DNA of 64,000 bases from Paenibacillus bovis. GTDB lineage: Bacteria; Bacillota; Bacilli; Paenibacillales; Paenibacillaceae. Below, piece by piece: positions 18,195-26,291 of this stretch. The notes beneath the pieces are model-generated. The model was not told where the DNA came from. It saw only the letters and a list, made by a program, of their open reading frames with translations, and made no database searches. Positions within the stretch are counted from its first letter, which is position 1, and each line of letters starts with the position of its first letter. The stretch lies in the NCBI RefSeq assembly GCF_001421015.2, contig NZ_CP013023.1, positions 4,333,501 to 4,397,500 on the forward strand, in the 5' to 3' direction. A program made the position numbers and the translations under genes.

Positions 18195-20693
18195 ATGATG
18201 ACTTTTAAAAAATGGACGGTATTCACTTTATCGGCAGCATTACTGGCTGGCTTCTTGCCAGTACAGACACATACCTCTTATGCAGCAGCATCCACTCGGA
18301 TGGTTAGCAGTGGCAATATCGTTCAGACAGGCGCCAATATCTATGTAGACCTGACAGGCAACGACGTGACTGGCAAAGGAACCAAAGAAGCTCCCTATAA
18401 ATCGATCACCAAAGCAAGATCCGCTGTACGTGCTTACAAAAGTGTCCTGCCTGCTGGCGGCGTCACCGTATGGGTCAAAGGCGGAACTTACAACCTCCCT
18501 GCAACATTCGATCTGTTTCCTCAAGATTCCGGTACAGCCGACAAACCGGTGATCTATCGCACTTACCCTGGCGAGACCGTCAACCTGACTACAGGTAAAG
18601 GTATTGATCCTACCCTATGGAAACCACTCAGTGCAGATGCTGCAGCCCGTGTAAATCCTGCAGTGAGTGCCAGCAAGCTGCGCGAGATTGATGCCGCTGC
18701 ACTCGGTATCCAGAATATCGCCGGCTTCGAAGGCGGCAGCACATTTACCGAAAAATGGGGCATCGCCGATCTGATCGTTGACGGCATTCGCCAGCCGATC
18801 TCCCAATGGCCAAACGCAGATCAGTCTATCAACTCGAATCGTGCCGGCTGGGTAACCATGAACGGTTCCGCCGATTCCAAATCCTTTTACTATAGCGAAG
18901 GCGGTATCCCAGAAGATGGCGATACTACCGATGATCTGAATGCCGATAATACGAACCGTGCCGAACGCTGGAAAAAATCGATGGCACAAGGACATGACTT
19001 GTATGTCAAAGGGTTCTGGAGAACAGCTTGGAGCCCGGTAACGAGCAAAGTTGGTTCTATCTATCCTGCAGATTCGATTATTTCCCTCAAAGATATCCCA
19101 AGCGGCGGCATGGGTGACAAGTTCAGCAGAACCGTCGTATCCACTAATCCTACCCTCAACTCCACCAATGTTACAGCCAATGTCTACAGCACATCTACTC
19201 CGTTCACACAACAGTCACCAGTTACCTATCTGTCCTCTACAAATAATGGCGTTGTATCCGATGTATATGGAACACCTACTCTTACTGTACCCCCTGTTGC
19301 TGCAACAACCGTAACCTCCGGTGTATACGGACTGACATCTGCAAGTGAGCCATTTGTTCCTGATACAAGTGTCAGCTACCGTGTCGGTAGCGGTCTGGAA
19401 GAATGGAAAGCGATCAACTATCTGGACGAAATCGACGTGCCGGGTGAATGGGCACTGGACTTTAAAGACGGCAAAATCTACTACTATCCGACTGGCGATC
19501 TGAGCCAGCAAATCGTAACCATCGCCGATAACAAATCTTCTATCGTCAAATTCAATGATGCAGCTTATATCCAGTTCCTCGGCTTTAACGTAGAAGGCGG
19601 TATGGGTAACGGATTCGAATTGCAGCGTTCCCACCATATTACAATTGCCGGCAACAATGTATGCTATGTAACTGGCAGCGGTATTGTCGATTACTATGGC
19701 AACAACAATATCATTCAAAGTAACGACGTGTTTGAAGTGGGGGCAAGCGGCATTACGGTCGGTTTCTCTGGCAATCGTGCCACACTGGCCAACTCCAATA
19801 CCAAAATCAGCAATAACCACATTTACAAAGTCGGTACCCTGTCCAGCCTGGAAGGCATCGTAGTACGCGAGTCTGTAGGTGTTACCGTTGATCATAACCT
19901 GGTGCATGATACTCCCAAAGCAGCAATCAAATATCCGTCCGACAACAATCTGCTGATGGAATACAACGAAGTTCATAATACGTCTCTGGTCGAAAGTGAC
20001 ACAGGTGCTTTCTACACACCACAGGACTGGACTTCTTACGGTAACGTACTGCGCTACAACTTTATTCACCACAACCAGCGTTCCAACGGCTTCTACTTTG
20101 ACGATGGCGACAGCGGTGACGTAGTCAGCAAAAACATTATCCAGCAATCCCAAACCGGCTTCCTAATGGGCGGCGGACATGACAATCTGGCTCGCAACAA
20201 TATGGTCATCGATACGCAAAAAGCAGGACAAATCGACGATCGCGGTATCCAGCGCGGGTACACAGCTACAGGTGCCTATGCACAAAACCTGATCAGCAAA
20301 AATCCGACTTCCGGCGCTTGGCTGCAGTATGGTAAAGACCTGAAAGCCACTTATGGTTACACTACTAATCTGTGGGCGGATATCCTCAACCCGAACTGGC
20401 ATCCGGAATTCCCGAATGGCTCCAATATTTCCGGCAATGTATTCGTTCAAAGCGGTGCAGTGACTACTCCCAAAAACGGTACATTTACAGTACAGGACAA
20501 TCTGAACTTTACTAATATCGCTGATGCCCAGTTTTTTGACGCCAAAAATATGGATTTCCGCTCCAACAACCCGGAAATTCAAGCTAAATTTATCGGATTG
20601 AATACGATTTTCCCAAGAATCGGTCTGGTGCAGGATCAATATCGTACCAAAGTTATATCCCGTGCTGAGTCCGGAGGCATGACTAACCGTTAA
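18195..20693 (+). CDS. Exported right-handed beta-helix protein 2
   Basis: An 832-aa protein. The start at 18195 has AGGAGG nine bases upstream; an in-frame ATG at 18129 lies inside the leader's closing stem and is rejected. A signal peptide (core ~8-24) precedes the same layout as protein 1: NIYVDLTGND, GGVTVWVKGGTY, QPISQWPN, AINYLDEID, then helix coils with NNIIQSNDVFE. D602 (DTGAFYT) and D636-D642 (DDGDSGD) are the conserved acidic clusters. The variable insert (~19124-19374) contains three VY repeats. The C-terminus ends ESGGMTNR. A 377-bp block (19878-20254) is identical to gene 6. Confidence 0.87.
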   Translation: MMTFKKWTVFTLSAALLAGFLPVQTHTSYAAASTRMVSSGNIVQTGANIYVDLTGNDVTGKGTKEAPYKSITKARSAVRAYKSVLPAGGVTVWVKGGTYNLPATFDLFPQDSGTADKPVIYRTYPGETVNLTTGKGIDPTLWKPLSADAAARVNPAVSASKLREIDAAALGIQNIAGFEGGSTFTEKWGIADLIVDGIRQPISQWPNADQSINSNRAGWVTMNGSADSKSFYYSEGGIPEDGDTTDDLNADNTNRAERWKKSMAQGHDLYVKGFWRTAWSPVTSKVGSIYPADSIISLKDIPSGGMGDKFSRTVVSTNPTLNSTNVTANVYSTSTPFTQQSPVTYLSSTNNGVVSDVYGTPTLTVPPVAATTVTSGVYGLTSASEPFVPDTSVSYRVGSGLEEWKAINYLDEIDVPGEWALDFKDGKIYYYPTGDLSQQIVTIADNKSSIVKFNDAAYIQFLGFNVEGGMGNGFELQRSHHITIAGNNVCYVTGSGIVDYYGNNNIIQSNDVFEVGASGITVGFSGNRATLANSNTKISNNHIYKVGTLSSLEGIVVRESVGVTVDHNLVHDTPKAAIKYPSDNNLLMEYNEVHNTSLVESDTGAFYTPQDWTSYGNVLRYNFIHHNQRSNGFYFDDGDSGDVVSKNIIQQSQTGFLMGGGHDNLARNNMVIDTQKAGQIDDRGIQRGYTATGAYAQNLISKNPTSGAWLQYGKDLKATYGYTTNLWADILNPNWHPEFPNGSNISGNVFVQSGAVTTPKNGTFTVQDNLNFTNIADAQFFDAKNMDFRSNNPEIQAKFIGLNTIFPRIGLVQDQYRTKVISRAESGGMTNR

Positions 20694-20783
20694 TCATTTT
20701 AATGAATAAGTTATTCTCTAAGGAATCTATATCTTTGTACTCATAAATACTGCCTAACATCTTCTTTCCCCCTTCTTAATCTA

Positions 20784-20821
20784 ACGGAAATCTCTTTTAA
20801 AAGGGATTTCCGTTTCCCTTT
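20784..20821 (+). terminator. Terminator after beta-helix gene 2
   Basis: A 15-bp stem (one G-U pair) from 20784 to 20813, followed by TTCCCTTT, 90 bases after the stop. Confidence 0.8.
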
Positions 20822-21008
20822 CCTTAGCATAAAAAGTCGATTTTTGTTATTTTTTAACCAATTTTATCTATAAATATTAATAAATAGACCACTATATCCG
20901 ACAAAATAACTATTACACATATTCCTGTATTTCTTCTACTAATCTCATTTTCTAAGGAGTAACTTATACAACCCGTCAGGATATCCAGTTGAGAAAGGGA
21001 GTTTTATT

Positions 21009-23312
21009 ATGTTTGGAAAGAAGTCTATCGCAGCTGTTCTTCTAATGAGTACATTAGTGCTGGGATCTGTTGCATCTCCGGCCTCTGTATATGCGGATCG
21101 TACGTTAAACGGCAATGTAACTACGCTTAGCAGTGGAGCTACAACGAATACAGGACTTAATCTCTATGTTGATGGCTCGGTAGCTGTCGGTGGAGACGGC
21201 AGCAAAGATACACCGTTCAAAACACTTCCCCAGGCCCGTGACGCGATTCGTGCCAAAAAAGGAGTACTTCCGGCTGGCGGAATAACCGTCTGGGTCAAAG
21301 GCGGAACCTACAAAATCACTGGTACTTTTGAATTAACATCTTCTGATTCAGGCTCCAATGGTAAATCGATTGTATACCGCTCCTACCCGGGAGAAAAAGT
21401 AATTATCTCCAATGGTGTATCGGTAGATCCTACGCTCTGGAAGCCACTGAACAGTGAAGCTCAAAAAAGAGTAAATCCCAAAGTCAGTGCAGCCAAACTG
21501 GTAGAGCTGGATGTCAGATCAATGGGGCTGACCAATATCAATTCTTACCCGGGCGGTACTTCGTTCTCCGACAAGTGGGGAATTATCGACCTGATCGTCA
21601 ACAGTGAACTGCAGCCAATCTCGCAGTGGCCGAATCCCGAAGAAGTGGCAGGCGGCAAACGTGGTGGCTGGACGACAGCCAATGGCTCTGCAGATGCCAA
21701 ATCTTTTTATTATGGTGAAGATGGTGTGCCGGCAGATGGAGATACCATCAATGCCCTGAATGCAGATGGAACCAATCGTGCCGATCGCTGGAAAAATTCG
21801 ATTGCCCAGGGACACGACCTGTATTTGCAAGGCTTCTGGAGAACACTATGGTCTCCGCTTATGAGCAAAGTACAGAGCATTAACACGTCGGATGGCAGCA
21901 TTACCCTGCTCGATATGCCTGCTGGCGGCATGGGCTCCAAATTCAGCAAAGATGTAGCAGGTTCCAATCCTGTTTACCGCGTCGGTGAAGGTACCGAAGA
22001 ATGGCGCGCACTGAATCTGCTGGACGAGATCGATCAGCCTGGCGAATGGGCACTTGATTTCAAAGATGGTAAAATCTACTACTATCCAAAAGGCAATATC
22101 GCCGACATGGATGTTGAAATTGCGGACAAACCCAATGCTGTTGTCAAAATGAATGGCGCCTCCTATATTTCTTTCCTCGGATTCCAGATCGAAGATACAC
22201 TCGGTAACGGAATTGACCTGCAAAAAAGTCATCACATCACTATCGCCGGCAATACAGTCATGAATGTCGGTAACGGTGGTATCATCGACACGTACGGCTA
22301 TTCCAATATGATCAAAAGCAATGATATATACGATACTGGCGGATTCGGTATCAGTATTGGCAGCGCTGGCGATCGCAAAACACTGACTGGTGCAAGTACC
22401 CGCATTACCAACAATCATATTCATCATATCGGGCAGCACGCCCATCTGGCAGGCATTGTTATTCGTGACTCTGTAGGTGTATGGGTGGATCACAATCTGG
22501 TGCACGATGTACCAAGAGACGCTGTACGTTATGAACGGAATAACAACCTGACTTTTGAATACAATGAAGTGCATAATACCGCACTGGCCGAAAGTGACAC
22601 AGGCGCTTTCTACACTGCGCAGGACTGGTCTTCCTACGGGAATGATCTGCGTTACAACTTTATCCACCACAATCAGCGTGCCAACGGATTTTACGCAGAT
22701 GGCAGCGATGCCGGGGATAATTACTACAACAATATTATCCAGGGTTCTGATCGCGCCCTGCAGCTGAATGGACATCACAATATTGCCAAAAACAATGTGA
22801 TTGTAGCGTCCAATACAGCACGAATCGAGAACCGCAGCGATACGCTGGCCATTAGTGCCGCCGTTACCCAGAACTACGGCGTAAGCAGTATCTTTGCTGA
22901 TACACTGCGCGACAAAAACCCGACATCAGGCGTATGGCTGAATTATGCAGCCCAGTTAAAAGCCAAATATGGCTACACCGACAACCTGTGGAGCGATATA
23001 CTCAACCCTGCATGGCGTCCGGAATACTCGAACGGTTCCAAAATTATCGATAATGCTCTTGTGCAGGTAGGTAGTGTAATCAAGCCTAAATACGGCGACT
23101 ATACGGTAGCCAACAACAATACGATCGATAGCATAAGTGCTGCTTCGTTCTATAATTACAGCCAGATGGATCTGCGCTCCAAAAACTCTCAGGTGCTGTC
23201 CAAGTTCCCTAACCTGAACAGTATCTTCCCACAAATCGGCCTGCAGCAAGATGCTTATCGCATCCGCGTAGTGACCCGTGCAGAGACTGGCGGATTAACT
23301 AACCGCAACTAA
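21009..23312 (+). CDS. Exported right-handed beta-helix protein 3
   Basis: A 767-aa protein starting at an ATG behind AAAGGGAG. The signal peptide ends near VYA (residue ~30). Domains follow the family order: NLYVDGSVAVGGDGS, GGITVWVKGGTY, QPISQWPN, ALNLLDEID, then the beta-helix (~390-620). It carries almost no variable insert (about ten residues near 21945-21975) and may represent the basic form. D530 (DTGAFYT) is kept, while the second acidic cluster reads DGSDAGD. The tail is RAETGGLTNRN. Protein 7 is its positional counterpart in the second unit. Confidence 0.86.
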   Translation: MFGKKSIAAVLLMSTLVLGSVASPASVYADRTLNGNVTTLSSGATTNTGLNLYVDGSVAVGGDGSKDTPFKTLPQARDAIRAKKGVLPAGGITVWVKGGTYKITGTFELTSSDSGSNGKSIVYRSYPGEKVIISNGVSVDPTLWKPLNSEAQKRVNPKVSAAKLVELDVRSMGLTNINSYPGGTSFSDKWGIIDLIVNSELQPISQWPNPEEVAGGKRGGWTTANGSADAKSFYYGEDGVPADGDTINALNADGTNRADRWKNSIAQGHDLYLQGFWRTLWSPLMSKVQSINTSDGSITLLDMPAGGMGSKFSKDVAGSNPVYRVGEGTEEWRALNLLDEIDQPGEWALDFKDGKIYYYPKGNIADMDVEIADKPNAVVKMNGASYISFLGFQIEDTLGNGIDLQKSHHITIAGNTVMNVGNGGIIDTYGYSNMIKSNDIYDTGGFGISIGSAGDRKTLTGASTRITNNHIHHIGQHAHLAGIVIRDSVGVWVDHNLVHDVPRDAVRYERNNNLTFEYNEVHNTALAESDTGAFYTAQDWSSYGNDLRYNFIHHNQRANGFYADGSDAGDNYYNNIIQGSDRALQLNGHHNIAKNNVIVASNTARIENRSDTLAISAAVTQNYGVSSIFADTLRDKNPTSGVWLNYAAQLKAKYGYTDNLWSDILNPAWRPEYSNGSKIIDNALVQVGSVIKPKYGDYTVANNNTIDSISAASFYNYSQMDLRSKNSQVLSKFPNLNSIFPQIGLQQDAYRIRVVTRAETGGLTNRN

Positions 23313-23455
23313 GGACACCCGGCATACGGTTTATCAGGATACACGTATCGGAAGAATCTGTTCGCTCTTCCTCTCATCCTTGTTAACTCGTACACATGTA
23401 TTTTTCCTTTTACCCGGGATTATTCATTTTTATAAATTTCAAAACCTTTCTATAG

Positions 23456-23494
23456 AAGAAACCAATCTGCTACCTGCGGACTGGTTTCTTTTTT
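23456..23494 (+). terminator. Terminator after beta-helix gene 3
   Basis: AAGAAACCA (23456-23464) pairs with TGGTTTCTT (23482-23490), followed by a T run. Confidence 0.85.
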
Positions 23495-23554
23495 AGTTCA
23501 GTTGCTCAATTAACAAACAGGAACAAAGACTAAGCCCTTTAACCATTCAAAAAA

Positions 23555-23584
23555 TTGACACTACTGTTCTTCCCTCCATATACT
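23555..23584 (+). promoter_or_regulatory. Promoter of beta-helix gene 4
   Basis: A consensus -35 TTGACA (23555-23560), an 18-base spacer and -10 TATACT (23579-23584). It leaves a short 5' leader before GGGAGG at 23604, so gene 4 has its own transcription start. Confidence 0.7.
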
Positions 23585-23616
23585 ACCTTTAATAAGGAAA
23601 AAAGGGAGGTTAGGTA

Positions 23617-25887
23617 TTGCAGGTGAAAAACATAAAATATGTCGTACTAATGAGCGGTCTGATCCTGCTTTTATTATTCCCTTTATGGCAGGGTGAACAA
23701 GCGAATTCCCGACAGGGTGCGCTTGACAGCGGATCGAATGCCTCCACTCCAATCAATCTGTATGTGGATGCTTCGGCGAATGCACAGCAGCAAAATGGCA
23801 GTCAGGAGCATCCGTATGCTACGATTCAGGCTGCGCGCGATGATCTGCGCAAACGCAGCAAGCCTCTGCCGTCCGGTGGAGCAACCGTATGGGTCAAAGA
23901 AGGCAATTATCAGATTAATGCTACGCTGGAATGGACAGCTGCCGATTCCGGTACTGTTCAGGCACCGATCACTTACCGGACCTATTCCGGCAAAAAAGCA
24001 ACGCTATCCAATGGAACATCGGTGAATCCGGCTGATTGGAAACCGCTCAGCGCTGAAGCGCGTGAACGTGTCAATCCGGCGATTCAACCGGGCCAGCTGC
24101 TGGAACTGGATGTGAAAAAGCTGGGCTTTCAGAATATCCAGGGTTTTACCGGCGGTGATTACTTTACCGAAAAATGGGGCATATTGCAGCTGATTGCCGG
24201 TGATGCCATGCAGCCGGTCTCCCAGTGGCCCAACAAAGATGATGCTTCTGCCGGCAACCGTGCAGGCTGGGCTGTCGCCTCAGGTATCGTCAACGAGAAA
24301 TCTTTTTATTACGATGACAAGCAGAACAAGGATACCAGCAATCTGGGACGAATGGCACGCTGGCAACGAGCGATCCAGACCGGACATGGTGTATATCTTC
24401 AGGGATTCTGGAGAACGGTATGGAGTCCGGCTACGATACGTCTGAACGAGATCCAGCCTTCTTCCCGCTCGATTCATCTGTCAGAGACACCGGCTGGCGG
24501 CATAGGCTCCAAATTCAGTGCTGTCGCCAATGCAGCGACTACAGATAACCAGTATCGTGTAGGGGATGGCAGCGAGGAATGGCGCCTGCTCAATCTGCTG
24601 GAAGAGATCGATCAGCCCGGCGAATGGGCTATGGACTTCAAAGACGGCAAAATTTATTACTATCCACCCAAGCCGATCAAAGAAATGAACACGGTTATTG
24701 CCGATCGTACCGACCCAATTATCCGCATTAACGGCGCTTCCCATCTCCGTTTTATCGGATTTGAACTCAAAAATGGACTCGGTAACGGTATCAACGTACA
24801 GAACAGCAATCATATTACACTGGCGGGACTGACGATACGCAATATGGGCAACGGTGCTATAACCGATTCCGGCGGCAGCCACAATATGATTCAGAGTAAT
24901 ACGATTTATGATACCGGCAGCTTTGGTATTAGTGTGAACAAAGCAGGCAACCGCGCCAAACTGACTGCTGCCAATACCAGGATTACCAACAATCATATCT
25001 ATAACACCGGTCTGCTCGTGCATCTGGAGCCACTGATTATCCGGGAGTCGGTTGGACTGCGGATCGATCATAATCTGCTGCATGATGTGCCCAAGGATGC
25101 GATTCGTTATACCTTTAGCAACAAACTGTTATTTGAGTACAACGAAGTACATAATACAGGACTCGTCGAAGGCGATACCGGTGCATTCTATACTGCACAG
25201 GACTGGTCTTCCTATGGCAATGTACTTCGTTATAATATGATTCATCATAATCAGCGCTCCAATGGATTTTATGCCGATGGCGGTTCCAGTGGCAATACGT
25301 ACCAGAACAATATTATCCAGGACACCAAGCGCGCCTTTATCGTCGAGAATGGGCATCATAATATTGCAACCGGCAATCTGCTGATCGACACGGAATCCAT
25401 GGAAATCAATGACCGTTCCGACAGTTTGAATTACGGACTGAACAGCGAATATGCCAAGCTGCTCCGCGGCTTCCATCCGATGAGCGGCCCCTGGAAGCAG
25501 TACGGCGAGAAGCTCGCCAAACAGTACGGCATGAAAGGCAATCTGTGGAGCTCGGTACTGAGTGCCAGCTGGAATCCGCAGTACCCGAATGGCAGCAAGC
25601 TGAGTAACAATGTGCTGGTCGGTGGAGCCACTATCAAGATCTCCAAAAAAGGGGATGTAGCTGCCCAGGGCAATGTAATTCTGAATACGGTGAATGAAGC
25701 CGGATTTTATAATTACAGCAATCTGGATCTGCGGACACAAAACAAGGCTATACTCCAAAAGTTCCCTTCGCTCAACAAAGTGATTAACGAAATTGGATTA
25801 TACAAGGATCAGTACCGTAGCCAGCCGGTTGCACGCAATCAATACAACGGATTAAGCAACCACTCCGCGCCGGATTCACACTCCTGA
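23617..25887 (+). CDS. Exported or membrane-anchored beta-helix protein 4
   Basis: A 756-aa protein. The likely start is TTG at 23617, seven bases after GGGAGG; a GTG two codons on is the alternative. The N-terminus has a strong hydrophobic helix (VLMSGLILLLLFPLW) without a clear cleavage site, so it may stay anchored. The family blocks follow (NLYVDASANAQQQNGS, GGATVWVKEGNY, QPVSQWPN, LLNLLEEID, helix coils). D520 (DTGAFYT) is kept, but the second acidic cluster has become DGGSSGN, losing most acids. The variable insert is minimal (~24512-24555). The C-terminus diverges (QYNGLSNHSAP). It has no positional twin in the second unit. Confidence 0.83.
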   Translation: MQVKNIKYVVLMSGLILLLLFPLWQGEQANSRQGALDSGSNASTPINLYVDASANAQQQNGSQEHPYATIQAARDDLRKRSKPLPSGGATVWVKEGNYQINATLEWTAADSGTVQAPITYRTYSGKKATLSNGTSVNPADWKPLSAEARERVNPAIQPGQLLELDVKKLGFQNIQGFTGGDYFTEKWGILQLIAGDAMQPVSQWPNKDDASAGNRAGWAVASGIVNEKSFYYDDKQNKDTSNLGRMARWQRAIQTGHGVYLQGFWRTVWSPATIRLNEIQPSSRSIHLSETPAGGIGSKFSAVANAATTDNQYRVGDGSEEWRLLNLLEEIDQPGEWAMDFKDGKIYYYPPKPIKEMNTVIADRTDPIIRINGASHLRFIGFELKNGLGNGINVQNSNHITLAGLTIRNMGNGAITDSGGSHNMIQSNTIYDTGSFGISVNKAGNRAKLTAANTRITNNHIYNTGLLVHLEPLIIRESVGLRIDHNLLHDVPKDAIRYTFSNKLLFEYNEVHNTGLVEGDTGAFYTAQDWSSYGNVLRYNMIHHNQRSNGFYADGGSSGNTYQNNIIQDTKRAFIVENGHHNIATGNLLIDTESMEINDRSDSLNYGLNSEYAKLLRGFHPMSGPWKQYGEKLAKQYGMKGNLWSSVLSASWNPQYPNGSKLSNNVLVGGATIKISKKGDVAAQGNVILNTVNEAGFYNYSNLDLRTQNKAILQKFPSLNKVINEIGLYKDQYRSQPVARNQYNGLSNHSAPDSHS

Positions 25888-25947
25888 TCGATCAGGAGTC
25901 ACAAGGCTGATCCAACCAACAAGCAGAAATAGAATTTTAAGCCTCAA

Positions 25948-25983
25948 GCCAAAAAGCCCTGGAATCATCCAGGGCTTTTTGGC
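25948..25983 (+). terminator. Terminator after beta-helix gene 4
   Basis: A perfect 15-bp inverted repeat: GCCAAAAAGCCCTGG with CCAGGGCTTTTTGGC, and a six-base loop. Confidence 0.9.
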
Positions 25984-26291
25984 ATGTTTATTAGAAAGGT
26001 TATGGAGAGCATATGATGTTTTCGCATCTTTTTCACTTCATCGCAAATGGTACATATCTGACTTATCGCTGAGAAAATACGTATAATTATGTGGAATAAA
26101 TGATATATATAAGTATATTAGTAATATTACCTATATTTTACAGTTAAAAATGTATCAAAAACCCAGACTTCAGTATATAATTGCCAAGCAACACTTCATC
26201 GTAATTGTAACCGTAATTGCAACTGTCTCTGTCCCTGTTGTCAGACATCAGTATCGCACATTCAATATCAATTATGAATAGGAGTGAAATT
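25984..26291. other. Intergenic region before beta-helix gene 5
   Basis: AT-rich with no gene. A TATAAT word at 26091-26096 with CTGACT 18 bases upstream (26067-26072) is a possible promoter. The ribosome site GGAGTG precedes the start at 26292, as in gene 1. Confidence 0.4.

Larger units (their letters stand above)
15061..23312 (+). repeat. First unit of the ~11.2 kb segmental duplication (genes 1-2-3)
   Basis: Beta-helix genes 1, 2 and 3 correspond in order to genes 5, 6 and 7. Starts are offset by 11,231, 11,008 and 11,250 bases. Genes 1 and 5 share the N-terminus RSHYVLQLL and lack the C-terminal ESGGLTN tail. Genes 2 and 6 are near identical, including their upstream region. Genes 3 and 7 share LNGHxNIAKNN, SIFADxLR and the tail. 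Gene 4 lies between the units. Confidence 0.75.

Noticed and set aside
19215..20153. Long antisense open frames across the beta-helix genes (also 16177-17004, 21846-22778, 27510-28214)
   Set aside because: They recur in the same antisense frame of each paralogue as a side effect of codon usage, have no ribosome sites, and give proteins of implausible composition.
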